A DNA stretch of 64,000 bases, taken from positions 1 to 64,000 of the forward strand of contig JAKLKD010000001.1 in NCBI GenBank assembly GCA_023150845.1, written 5' to 3'. Below, one piece after another: positions 52,125 to 60,101 of the stretch. This stretch comes from Myxococcota bacterium. GTDB taxonomy: Bacteria > Myxococcota_A > UBA796 > CAJQPC01. The notes beneath the pieces are model-generated. The model worked only from the letters and a program-made list of their open reading frames with translations, ran no database searches and was not told the origin of the DNA. Position 1 is the stretch's first letter. Each line of letters starts with the position of its first letter. Made by a program: the position numbers and the translations under genes.

Positions 52125-52363
52125 ACGGTGCGCTCCGTCGCGACGCCCGTCGGGGCGGAGAGGTCGATGCCATAGATGGTCGAGACGCCTTGGGTCGTCG
52201 TCTCCTGGGCCGTGGCCAGCGCGCGCTGCTGGGCGGCGACGGCGTTCTGGCACAGCAAGGCCGTGTTCTGGCTGAGGCTCACCAAGACGTCGCCGAGGGC
52301 GGCGTGGGTCCGCGAGCGCGCGGCGTCGGTGATCTGGGGGTTCACGGTCGTCGGGAATGCCAT
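52121..52363 (-). CDS. RebB-family R-body subunit-like protein
   Basis: 80 residues. FPTTVNPQITDAARSRTHAALGDVLVSLSQNTALLCQNAVAAQQRALATAQETTTQGVSTIYGIDLSAPTGVATERTV. The elements VNPQITDA, NAVAAQQ, TAQ-x-TTTQGVSTIYGID and TGVAT are the RebB family pattern. RebB subunits polymerise into R-bodies, protein ribbons that extend on a pH drop and can rupture membranes in Caedibacter and Azorhizobium. First gene of an apparent three-gene operon with the companion protein and a GspE-like ATPase. ATG 52363 is preferred over 52423. Confidence 0.85.
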   Translation of the reverse strand: MAFPTTVNPQITDAARSRTHAALGDVLVSLSQNTALLCQNAVAAQQRALATAQETTTQGVSTIYGIDLSAPTGVATERTV

Positions 52364-52491
52364 GCGGTCGACCTCGGTGAGGGGCGTGGGCGGGCGCGCC
52401 GTGGCGCCTTCACATTGTGCCACCGCGCCGGGCCGCAGTCACCCTGAGCGCGCCGATCCGTGGCATCCTTGGGGCCTGCCCCTGAGGTTCG

Positions 52492-53469
52492 ATGCGCCCG
52501 CGCCGCCTGCTGTTCGCCCTCGTCCCCTTGCTCGTGCTGATCGTCGGCGCCGAGGGGCTCGCGCGCCGCCTGGAGCCCGCCGCCGGGCCGACGCCGATGA
52601 TGGTGCCCCACCCCACGCGCATCTGGGGGCTCTCGCCGGGGCAGTACCGCATGGAGGGCGTCACCGTGGAGATGGACGCCGACGGGATGCGGGTCGTGCC
52701 GCCGTCTACGGCCCAACGCCGGGTGCTCACCGTCGGGGACTCGTCGATCTTCGGCCACGGCCTGCCCGACGAGGGCACCCTGCATGTGCAGCTCGCCCAG
52801 GCGCTCTCGACGCGGGGGGTCGAGGCCGAGGTGCGCTGCGGCGGGGTGCCCGGCTACTCCACGGAGCAGACCCTCAAGCTCTTGGAGGAGTGGGGCTGGG
52901 ACCTCGCGCCGAGCCTCGTGGTCGTCGGCGGCATGTGGTCCGACGCCCAGGCCGAGCGCTTCACCGACCGTGTGTGGATGGACCACCTCGCGAGCCCCCG
53001 GGGCCGCCTGGAGCTGCTCGTCGCCAAGAGCGCCGTCTACCGGGCGGTCCGGCGGCGGCTCAAGCCGGAGCTGCCCGAGGCCCTGCCCGTGGGCTGGGTG
53101 CGGGAGCCGACGCCCCAGCGCCACCCCCGGGTGAGCCCTGAGGACTACGCCGAGAACCTGGAGCGCCTCGCCGCCGAGTCCCGGGCCCGAGACGTCGGCC
53201 TCGCCGTGCTCACGCCTTGCCACCGCCAGCGCCTCGTGGGCACCCCAGCGCCTTGGGACCGCTACGCCGAGGCCATGCGGGCCTTCGCCACCCAGCACAG
53301 TCTCCCCCGCGTCGACGCCTGCGAGGTGATGCGGGAGTCGGGCCTCGGCGCCGACGCGCTGTTCTTGGACTCGCTTCACCCCACCGCCGAGGCCAACCGG
53401 CGCTACGCCGAGGCGCTCAGCTCGGCCCTGGTTCAGGCGGGCTGGCCCGAGGCGCGGCTCTTGCCCTGA
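52492..53469 (+). CDS. Exported SGNH/GDSL-type hydrolase
   Basis: 325 residues. An N-terminal TM or uncleaved signal (LLFALVPLLVLIVGAEGLARRLE) precedes an SGNH core: VLTVGDSSIFGHGLPDEGTL with block I GDSS (about 83), GGVPGYSTEQTLKLLEEW (block II glycine), VVVGGMWSDAQ (block III), and a C-terminal DSLHPTAEANRRYAEAL (D-x-x-H). Esterases of this fold deacetylate or acylate cell-surface sugars. GAGG at 4 bases before the ATG. The last codons, CTC TTG CCC TGA, form half of a 28-bp palindrome shared with the convergent gene. Confidence 0.8.
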   Translation: MRPRRLLFALVPLLVLIVGAEGLARRLEPAAGPTPMMVPHPTRIWGLSPGQYRMEGVTVEMDADGMRVVPPSTAQRRVLTVGDSSIFGHGLPDEGTLHVQLAQALSTRGVEAEVRCGGVPGYSTEQTLKLLEEWGWDLAPSLVVVGGMWSDAQAERFTDRVWMDHLASPRGRLELLVAKSAVYRAVRRRLKPELPEALPVGWVREPTPQRHPRVSPEDYAENLERLAAESRARDVGLAVLTPCHRQRLVGTPAPWDRYAEAMRAFATQHSLPRVDACEVMRESGLGADALFLDSLHPTAEANRRYAEALSSALVQAGWPEARLLP

Positions 53470-53485
53470 GCGCTCAGGGCAAGAG
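53458..53485. terminator. Perfect 28-bp palindrome spanning both stop codons of a convergent gene pair
   Basis: The left arm CTCTTGCCCTGAGC (53458-53471) is the exact complement of the right arm (53472-53485). It contains the stop codon and the last three codons (Leu-Leu-Pro) of both genes. A 14-bp hairpin of either strand would act as a bidirectional terminator. Confidence 0.6.
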
Positions 53486-55558
53486 GCTCCGCTCCAAGAT
53501 CGGGAAGGTGAGGTCCACGACCTTCTGGGCGAAGGCGCCAGGGTCCGCGGGCTCTCGGGTCTGCTCGTCGAGGATACGCTCGGCGACGACCTGGAGGTGG
53601 GGGACGGTCCGTGTCTGGCGGTCGTCCATATGCACCCAGGCTGAGGCCGTCGTGTAGCCGGTGACGCGCCCCTCGACGACGAAGCCGCGCATGTACACGA
53701 AGCGCACGACCTCACCGACGGGGTGGCGCCCCTGCAGGGCCTCCATGTCGAGCTCGACCGGGCCGAGGACGGGCGCCGCAGGTCTGGAGCCGCTCGATGA
53801 AGCCGCCGGGGGCAGCTGGGCTGAAGAGGCGGCGCGCTCCGGCGGCGAAGAGGCCGGGGGCACCACGGCGTCGGACGGCGTCGCGTCGTGGGCGTCTGAC
53901 GGCGCCGGGCCTTGGACGTCTTGGGGCGGCGGGTCTGTGGAGAAGTCCCAGTCCTCCACCTCGGGCGGCGCCGCCTTCGCCGGGATCTCGCTGCCGTAGA
54001 GGCGCCGCAGGAGGTCCATCGAGCCCTTGAGGTTCCGTCGGGTCTCGACGACGTGCAGGCGCTTGTCATTCCAGACGCCGGGCATCTGCACCTTGTCGCC
54101 GTCGATGAAGGTGTCTTGGCGCGGGGCGAGCCACTTGGGGTCGTGGCCGAGGAAGTGCACACGCTCGTCGGGGCCGACAAACAGCCCGTCGGTGTCTGTG
54201 GTCGCGCGCTCCAGCCGGAGCTTCTTGACGTGGCTGCGGATCTGGGACAGCGCCCCGGTGATGAGCTTCGCCCAGCGGTGTTTGGCGTCGAGGTTCGCGC
54301 CGTTGGCCATGAAGCTCGGGGGCAAGGCGCGCTCCTCGGTGAGCGCCGTGATGAGGGGCCTGTGCTTACACAGGCGCTTCACCACGCGCCAGTCGTCGCT
54401 GGTGAGCATCCCGAGGCCGATGTTGATGAGGTTGTCCTTGATCCAGGTCGAGCCCGTGTCCTTCACGTTGCTCGACAGGCTGAGCACGTCGGGGTGGACC
54501 TGGGGCGCGCCCCGGCGCGGGGCAGCGTCGCCCCGAGGGTTCGTGGCCGAGCGGATGTCCTCGTTCTTCTCCGGGATGGTGCCGGTCTTGAAGGCGCGCT
54601 TGTTGACCTCGGCGAGCTCGGCGATCGCGGGGATCGAGATCTGGCCCGCGAGGTTCCGGGCCATGACCTCCAAGAAGCCGTTGAGCTTGGGGCTCACGGT
54701 GAGGGGCCCCCGCACGGTGTCGACGGCGCCTTGCAGCTCGCCGCGGATCGTCGCCTCGAAGCTGGCGAGGGCGGCGGTGTTCGCGTTGGGCGCGGCGGTT
54801 CGTTGGCGGCGGTGCTCCCGCTCCATCGCGATGTAGGTGTCGGCGTCGGTGGCGAAGTTCGCCTGGGCGTGTACGCCGCCGTTCTTCTCGCTCGTCTTGA
54901 GCCGAATCGCCTTCAGGGTCTCGGCGTCGACGGTCGCGTTGTCCGCCGAGAGGGGCTCGGGCATGTTGGGGCTCAGGTTCTCCCAGCCCAAGGTCACGTC
55001 GTTGAGGGTGAAGCGCAGGCCCTCCTGGCGGGCGAAGCTCTGCACGAGCTCGTTGAAGGTGGGGTTCGTGTCGGTCTTGCCGGTCAGCGCCGCCTCAAAC
55101 AGGCCGTCCACGGCCTCGACGTCGTCGGGCAGGGGGATGGGGCGGTGGGGGATCGTCTCGATGAGCAGCGGCGCGCTCACCAGCTCCAGGGCGTTCGCGG
55201 CGTCGGTCTCTAAGAAGAAGGGCAGGCCGGTGTAGGGCATACGCTCTTCGCTGCGCGCCACCTCGACGTGGGAGCGGCCTCGGAGCGGCCCGTCCTCCAT
55301 CTGGGCGAACTCGTGCTCGAAGCCGACGGTGGTGTAACGCTCGGCGTATTCGCCGGGGTTCGCCTTCACCTTCTGCTGCAGCTCAAACTGCTCGTGGAGC
55401 AGGCTCACGAGGTTGGGGGCGTCGATCTGGCGCTGCACCGGGGCGCCGCGCAGCGGGTCGCGGAGGGTGTGCCGGGTGAGCGGGTCCCCGAGGGGCGACC
55501 TCGGCCCGCCGGGCCGCGGGCGCTGGAGCGCGGGCGCTGGAGTGCGCGACGTCTTCAT
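53474..55558 (-). CDS. Large protein of unknown function, possible injected effector
   Basis: 694 residues from ATG 55558 (GGAG at 8 bases). N-terminal 45 residues are Arg/Pro-rich and end PVQRQ, like the cargo headers of some extracellular-injection-system toxins. Around 76-135 sits YTTVGFEHEFAQMEDGPLRG...LPFFLETDAANALELVSAPLLIE; GFExEF followed by ETDxxxxLELVSxPLL recalls the opening of the amidoligase/glutamine-synthetase-like fold. The middle (about 230-480) is helical. A Ser/Pro-rich linker (about 535-600) precedes a C-terminal domain of about 90 residues (RFVYMRGFVVEGRVTGYTTASAWVHMDD). No signal peptide or TM helix. Not a family I can name with certainty. Confidence 0.65.
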   Translation of the reverse strand: MKTSRTPAPALQRPRPGGPRSPLGDPLTRHTLRDPLRGAPVQRQIDAPNLVSLLHEQFELQQKVKANPGEYAERYTTVGFEHEFAQMEDGPLRGRSHVEVARSEERMPYTGLPFFLETDAANALELVSAPLLIETIPHRPIPLPDDVEAVDGLFEAALTGKTDTNPTFNELVQSFARQEGLRFTLNDVTLGWENLSPNMPEPLSADNATVDAETLKAIRLKTSEKNGGVHAQANFATDADTYIAMEREHRRQRTAAPNANTAALASFEATIRGELQGAVDTVRGPLTVSPKLNGFLEVMARNLAGQISIPAIAELAEVNKRAFKTGTIPEKNEDIRSATNPRGDAAPRRGAPQVHPDVLSLSSNVKDTGSTWIKDNLINIGLGMLTSDDWRVVKRLCKHRPLITALTEERALPPSFMANGANLDAKHRWAKLITGALSQIRSHVKKLRLERATTDTDGLFVGPDERVHFLGHDPKWLAPRQDTFIDGDKVQMPGVWNDKRLHVVETRRNLKGSMDLLRRLYGSEIPAKAAPPEVEDWDFSTDPPPQDVQGPAPSDAHDATPSDAVVPPASSPPERAASSAQLPPAASSSGSRPAAPVLGPVELDMEALQGRHPVGEVVRFVYMRGFVVEGRVTGYTTASAWVHMDDRQTRTVPHLQVVAERILDEQTREPADPGAFAQKVVDLTFPILERSLLP

Positions 55559-55767
55559 GGACCTGGCTCCGGCCGTGCGCGGTTGGAGGCTTAGAACATC
55601 ATTCTGGACGATATCATAGACCGAAGTCGTCGATTCTGGACTGGCTGTCCGAGTTTGGACATCGGCTGGCGCCAACGCGCCACGCTTGCCGCTACCGCCG
55701 CCGCGCTTAGGGATCGGGGACGCGAGGGCGCCGCCGCTCGCCGTCCTGATCCATCGAAGGAGCGCGC

Positions 55768-56694
55768 GTGTCCCTCTACGGTCTCACCCAAGGCGTCGGC
55801 CCCAGCGGCTTCGGCTACAACTCCACCGCCGAGGAGGTCACCGCCGGGATGAACCTCGCCGGGCGCACCTACCTGGTCACGGGCTGCGGCTCAGGCCTCG
55901 GCCTGGAGACCCTGCGGGTGCTCCGCCTCCGTGGCGCCCGGGTGCTCACCTCGGCGCGCAGCGTGTCGAGCGCCCAGGCCGCCATCAACGCCACCCAGGG
56001 CCCTGGCGAGGCCGTCCCCGTCGCCTGTGACCTCGCCGAGCCCACCTCGGTGCGCGCGGCGGTGGAGGAGGTCAAGCGCCTGGGCTTCCCCCTGGACGGC
56101 ATCATCGCCAACGCGGGCATCATGGCCCTGCCCAGCCGCCAGCTCAAGCACGGCGTCGAGGAGCAGCTCTTCACGAACCACGTCGGGCACTTCATCCTCG
56201 TGATGGGCCTGCTCGGCCAGCTCGCCCCGGCCGGTCGGGTGACGATGCTGTCGAGCGCCGCGCACAAGAGCACCTACGCCGAGGGCGTGCGCCTGGATGA
56301 CTGGGCGGCGGAGCGCGGCTACACGGCCTGGGGCGCCTACGGGCAGTCCAAGCTCTGCAACCTGCTCTTCGCCCGGCACCTGGGCCGCGTTGTGCTGCAA
56401 GGCGCACAGACGGCGAACTCCTTACACCCCGGCGTCATCTCGACGAACCTCGGTCGCCACATGCCGAACTTCGCCCAGACCTTGATGGGCGCCGTCGGCC
56501 CGGCCTTGGCGCTCAAGACCATCCCCCAAGGCGCGGCCACCCAGCTCTACGTCGCCACCCACGACGCCACGGCGAGCGCCCGGGGCCTCTACTTCGCCGA
56601 CTGCAACGTCGCCCGGCCGAGCCGCTTCGGCGAAGACGACGCCTTGGCCGCGGCGGTTTGGAAGCGCACCGAGGAGCTCGTCGGGACGCTCTGA
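55768..56694 (+). CDS. Short-chain dehydrogenase/reductase (retinol-dehydrogenase-like)
   Basis: 308 residues, GTG start with AAGGAG at 6 bases. A 28-residue leader segment precedes the Rossmann motif TGCGSGLG (residues 38-45, TGxxxGxG), then DLAEPTSVRAA, NAGIM (about 115-119, NAG motif), and the catalytic SSAAHKS...YGQSK (Y-x-x-x-K near 192-196). The HPGV motif after it is typical of SDR enzymes acting on retinol- or steroid-like substrates. Cytosolic, NAD(P)-dependent. It stands alone in a divergent/convergent setting. Confidence 0.88.
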   Translation: MSLYGLTQGVGPSGFGYNSTAEEVTAGMNLAGRTYLVTGCGSGLGLETLRVLRLRGARVLTSARSVSSAQAAINATQGPGEAVPVACDLAEPTSVRAAVEEVKRLGFPLDGIIANAGIMALPSRQLKHGVEEQLFTNHVGHFILVMGLLGQLAPAGRVTMLSSAAHKSTYAEGVRLDDWAAERGYTAWGAYGQSKLCNLLFARHLGRVVLQGAQTANSLHPGVISTNLGRHMPNFAQTLMGAVGPALALKTIPQGAATQLYVATHDATASARGLYFADCNVARPSRFGEDDALAAAVWKRTEELVGTL

Positions 56695-56706
56695 GCCCCG
56701 GCTCAG
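56691..56706. terminator. Palindromic hairpin across both stop codons of a convergent pair
   Basis: CTGAGC (56691-56696) and GCTCAG (56701-56706) with a 4-base CCCG spacer. The TGA of the SDR gene and that of the second MopE-like gene both lie in the arms. Confidence 0.45.
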
Positions 56707-58628
56707 TAGACCCAGAGCGACTGCCAGACGTGCACGTTCGGCCCGCTGTAGCCCTCCAGGTAGCCGGGGTACTGTGAGGACGTGCCGTACTGGGTGAGCG
56801 GCACCACCTGCATCCACCAGCAGCTCGCGCTCTCGTTGACGTCGACGTCGCTCGACATCGCGTAGACGCCGTGCTTGACGTAGTAGCTGTCGTGCAGGCC
56901 GTTGAAGCCGCTGCAGGTCGTGGACTCCTCGCCGTCGATGAGGTTGTAGTCCGAGCCGTCGGTGGAGTCGGTGAAGGGGTTGTGCTCCTGGCTCCACACG
57001 GTGTAGTGGGCCCGGCTCGTGGCCGAGGTCCAGCTCCCGGAGTTGCCCACCTCAAACCGGAGGGTCCACACCCCGCCCCGGGCGAGGTCGTCCAGGTCAG
57101 TGAGCTGGGTGTAGTTGTCGTCGCTGGCCTTGCCGACCTGGGTGTAGCTCGACTTGGAGAACCAGTAGGGGTAGAGCGCGCTCTCGATCTTGGTCCAGCC
57201 GCCGCCGTCCCGGGTCATGTCGCAGTAGGCCTGCCAGGCGTCGCTGGTGTCGCCGTCGTCGTCGGGATCGACCCAGTACAGGCCGTCGGCGCTCGACGGG
57301 CTCGCCGCGAGGATCTCCGCGCAGGCCCGCCCGGCGGCGGCCTGGGTCGAGCCGCAGGTCCACACGCTGGCGTCGCTGTCGAGGCAGTCGGGGCCGCTGG
57401 CCTCGACCCATGAGGCGTAGCCGTCGCCGTCGGCGTCGTAGTCGTCGTCCCCGGCGCAGTCGGCGTCTACGCCGTCGTAGAACACCTCGGTCTCGGCCGG
57501 GTTGATGTCGGCGTCGCTGTCGTCACAGTCGGAGTCATCGGCGGTGTAGCCCGTCGGCGCCTCGCAGCCGCTCACCGTGGCGCCCCCGGAGGCGCCATAG
57601 CCGTCCCGGTCGGCGTCGAGGTGGTAGGTGGCCGCGGCCGGGCCGTCGGGGTCCAGGGTGTCGATGAGGCCGTCGCAGTCGTTGTCGAGCTCGTCGCAGA
57701 CCTCGTCCGCGGCGGGGTTCACGTCGTCCCGGGCGTCGTCGCAGTCCGTGGTGTCGGCGACGTAGCCCTTGGGCGCGTCGCAGGCGACCTGGGTGAAGCG
57801 GCTAGAGCCGTACCCGTCGCCGTCGTAGTCGATGGCCCAGGTGCTCGCGTCGATGGCCTCTTCTTCGTCGATGGCGCCGTCGCAGTCCTCATCGCCGCCG
57901 CCGCAGACCTCGTCGGCGCCGGGGTAGGTCTGGGCGTCGGCGTCGTCGCAGTCCGTCGCGGCGCTGACGTAGCCCTCCGGCGCCGCGCAGGCCCGGGTGC
58001 CGAAGTCGGCGTCGCCGAAGCCGTCGCCGTCGGCGTCTTGGTAGTAGGCGCCGGCGTCGATGGACTCGGGCTCGTCCTCGGTGCCGTCGCAGTCGTTGTC
58101 GAGGCCGTCGCAGCGCTCGTCGGCGCTGGGGCTCACGGTGGCGTCGCCGTCGTCGCAGTCCCGGGCGTCGGCCACGAGGCCGCTCTCCCCGTCGCAGCGC
58201 TGGGTCGCCGTGCTGGGGTCGCCGTAGCCGTCGCCGTCGAGGTCGCTGTACCACACGTCGCCGACGGCCTCATCGACGGCGCCGTCGCAGTTGTTGTCGA
58301 GGCCGTCGCAGCGCTCGGTGGCCGCCGGGGAGACGCCGTCGTCGCCGTCGTCGCAGTCTTCAGCCAGGGCGTAGCCGTCACCGTCGAGGTCGTCGTCGGG
58401 GGTGCTGGCGTCGCAGTCGTCGTCTTTGCCGTTGTAGGCCGCCTCGGTGGCGCCGGGGGAGACGGCGCTGTCCTCGTCGTCGCAGTCCTCCCCGCCGGAG
58501 TAACCGTCGCCGTCGATGTCGAAGGGGCCGGTGTCCTCGGGGACGGCGGTCTCAAACACCTCCCCTTTGTCTTCGCTGCGGCAGGCGGCGAGGGAGAGGG
58601 CGAAGAGGAAGACGGGGAGTGTACGCAT
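56703..58628 (-). CDS. MopE-like Asp/Cys-repeat lipoprotein with fibrinogen-like C-terminus, second copy
   Basis: 641 residues. Lipobox FALSLAAC (C16), then about seven acidic repeats: DCDDEDSAVSPGATEAAYNGKDDDCD, DCDDGDDGVSPAATERCDGLDNNCDG and so on, each followed by YSDLDGDGYGDP-type TSP3 segments. From about 435 comes a fibrinogen-like domain (CAEILAASPSSADGLYWVDPDDDGDTSDAWQAYCDMTRDGGGWTKIESALYPYW ... NPFTDSTDGSDYNLIDGEESTTCSGFNG). Same architecture as 13497-15476 with clearly different sequence, so an old duplication. The domain may bind surface sugars or acetylated groups; repeats likely bind calcium. Confidence 0.85.
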   Translation of the reverse strand: MRTLPVFLFALSLAACRSEDKGEVFETAVPEDTGPFDIDGDGYSGGEDCDDEDSAVSPGATEAAYNGKDDDCDASTPDDDLDGDGYALAEDCDDGDDGVSPAATERCDGLDNNCDGAVDEAVGDVWYSDLDGDGYGDPSTATQRCDGESGLVADARDCDDGDATVSPSADERCDGLDNDCDGTEDEPESIDAGAYYQDADGDGFGDADFGTRACAAPEGYVSAATDCDDADAQTYPGADEVCGGGDEDCDGAIDEEEAIDASTWAIDYDGDGYGSSRFTQVACDAPKGYVADTTDCDDARDDVNPAADEVCDELDNDCDGLIDTLDPDGPAAATYHLDADRDGYGASGGATVSGCEAPTGYTADDSDCDDSDADINPAETEVFYDGVDADCAGDDDYDADGDGYASWVEASGPDCLDSDASVWTCGSTQAAAGRACAEILAASPSSADGLYWVDPDDDGDTSDAWQAYCDMTRDGGGWTKIESALYPYWFSKSSYTQVGKASDDNYTQLTDLDDLARGGVWTLRFEVGNSGSWTSATSRAHYTVWSQEHNPFTDSTDGSDYNLIDGEESTTCSGFNGLHDSYYVKHGVYAMSSDVDVNESASCWWMQVVPLTQYGTSSQYPGYLEGYSGPNVHVWQSLWVY

Positions 58629-58732
58629 GGGTCGCCTTCTTGGGCAGGGGAGCCCACAAGATAGCGCGAAGGGGGAGGAATACTTGGTTAGGGTGCCCGT
58701 ACCGGGGGCTGAACCCTGCTGAGCCGAGCCCC

Positions 58733-59251
58733 ATGTCCGCCGAGATGACCGCGCTCCTGACGCTCTACCGCGACCGGGTCCACCGGCTCGCCCGGGCCTG
58801 GCTGCCCGATGAGCAGGAGGCCGCGGAGATCGCCCAAGAGGCCCTGGTGCGGGCCTGGCGGAACCAGCACCGCTACGACCAGCGCCAGCCCTTCTACCCC
58901 TGGCTGCGCACGATCACCCAGAACGCCTGCCGCGACGCCTTGGCCCGGGGCCGCCACCGCGCCGCGCCGGGCCTCGACAGCGAGCGCCTGCAGAGCCTCG
59001 GCCCGAGCCCCCTGGAGCGCCTGTCCGCCCGGGAGGCGGAGTCCGCGGTGAAGGCCGCCCTCGCCACCCTGCCCGAGGCCGCCCAAGAGATCCTGATCAT
59101 GCGCCACTACGAAGACCTGAGCTACGCCGAGATCGCCGAGGCCTTGGGGGTCCCCGAGGGCACGGTGATGTCTCGGCTGTTCCGCGCCCGCCGCGCCTTG
59201 ACCGCCGCCCTGCGCGGCCGAGACCTTGGAGCACACGATGACCAGCCCTGA
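58733..59251 (+). CDS. ECF-type sigma-70 factor
   Basis: 172 residues. Sigma2: LLTLYRDRVHRLARAWLPDEQEAAEIAQEALVRAWRNQHRYDQRQPFYPWLRTITQNACRDALARGRH (about 7-76). Sigma4: ALATLPEAAQEILIMRHYEDLSYAEIAEALGVPEGTVMSRLFRARRALTAAL (about 109-160) with the HTH that reads the -35 element. It directs RNA polymerase to a stress or envelope regulon. ATG 58733; a weak leader. Its stop overlaps the next gene by 14 bp, and that gene encodes a likely membrane-bound regulator. Confidence 0.92.
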   Translation: MSAEMTALLTLYRDRVHRLARAWLPDEQEAAEIAQEALVRAWRNQHRYDQRQPFYPWLRTITQNACRDALARGRHRAAPGLDSERLQSLGPSPLERLSAREAESAVKAALATLPEAAQEILIMRHYEDLSYAEIAEALGVPEGTVMSRLFRARRALTAALRGRDLGAHDDQP

Positions 59252-59696
59252 CCCGACCTCTGGGCCGCCCACGCTGAGCGACGATCGCCTCGCCGAGCTC
59301 ATGGTGAAGGTGGTGGACGAGGTGGCGAGCCCCGCCGAGCGTGAGGAGCTCATGTCCTACCTCGTGAAGCACCCCGAGGACCGCGCCGAGCTCGACGCCC
59401 AGCGGGCCCTGCGCGCGGTCACCCGCGGCTGGGGCGCGCGCCTGGAGGCCGACCTCCGGGCGCACCAGGCCTCGTCCTGGCAGCTCACCGCCCAGCGGGT
59501 CGGCCTCGCCCTGCTCCTCGGCGGCTTCGCCCTGCTCACCGGGTTCGGCCTCGTCCAGGCCACCCTCGACGCCCAGGCCCCCTGGCCCCTGCGCCTCGGC
59601 GTCGGCGCCTTGACCGGCGGCCTCGTGCTCACCTTGGGGGGCCTCGCCGCCCAGCGCCTCAACCACCACGACCCCTACGACGACGTCCACCTCTGA
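59238..59696 (+). CDS. Membrane protein, possible anti-sigma factor partner
   Basis: 152 residues from ATG 59238 (GGAG at 6 bases). The first 70 (SDDRLAELMVKVVDEVASPAEREELMSYLVKHPEDRAELDAQRALRAVTRGWGARLE) are helical and soluble, resembling the N-terminal domain of anti-sigma factors, but the zinc-binding HxxxCxxC is missing. Two TM helices follow (GLALLLGGFALLTGFGLVQATL, LRLGVGALTGGLVLTLGGLAAQ). It overlaps the sigma gene by 14 bp, so the two are translated together. I infer that it holds the sigma factor at the membrane. Confidence 0.68.
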   Translation: MTSPDPTSGPPTLSDDRLAELMVKVVDEVASPAEREELMSYLVKHPEDRAELDAQRALRAVTRGWGARLEADLRAHQASSWQLTAQRVGLALLLGGFALLTGFGLVQATLDAQAPWPLRLGVGALTGGLVLTLGGLAAQRLNHHDPYDDVHL

Positions 59697-59722
59697 GACG
59701 ACCCGTTCAGACCGGAGCAGCC

Positions 59723-60097
59723 ATGTCCAACGCCATCACCCGCCAAGCCGACCTCAAGAACCGCCCCGACGACGGGCCGATCTTGGCCACCACGCCCACC
59801 TTGCCCGGCTACCGGGTGACCCGGGTGATCGGCCTCGTGCGCGGCAACACCATCCGCACCCGTCACGTCGGCAACGACATCGTCGCCGCCCTGCGGAACC
59901 TCGTCGGCGGCGAGATCCCCGAGTACACGAAGCTCATGGGCGAGTCCCGGGAGCAGGCCCTGGACCGGATGCGCGCCGAGGCGGTAGCCCGGGGCGCGAA
60001 CGCCATCCTCAGCGTGCAGTTCACCACGGCGATGGTGATGGCCGGCGCGGCGGAGATGTTGGCCTACGGCACGGCCGTCGTCGTCGAGCCGGAGTAG
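59723..60097 (+). CDS. YbjQ/UPF0145 family protein
   Basis: 124 residues. TTPTLPGYRVTRVIGLVRGNTIRTRHVGNDIVAALRNLVGGEIPEYTKLMGESREQALDRMRAEAVARGANAILSVQFTTAMVMAGAAEMLAYGTAVVV covers the entire YbjQ domain with VIGLVRG, GGEIPEYT, ARGANA and YGTAV. These proteins form pentamers and their biochemical function is unsettled. It may belong to the same transcript as the ECF sigma pair (26-bp gap). A GAGCC/GGCTC stem (60086-60103) encloses its stop codon, facing coaA. Confidence 0.9.
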   Translation: MSNAITRQADLKNRPDDGPILATTPTLPGYRVTRVIGLVRGNTIRTRHVGNDIVAALRNLVGGEIPEYTKLMGESREQALDRMRAEAVARGANAILSVQFTTAMVMAGAAEMLAYGTAVVVEPE

Positions 60098-60101
60098 GGG
60101 C

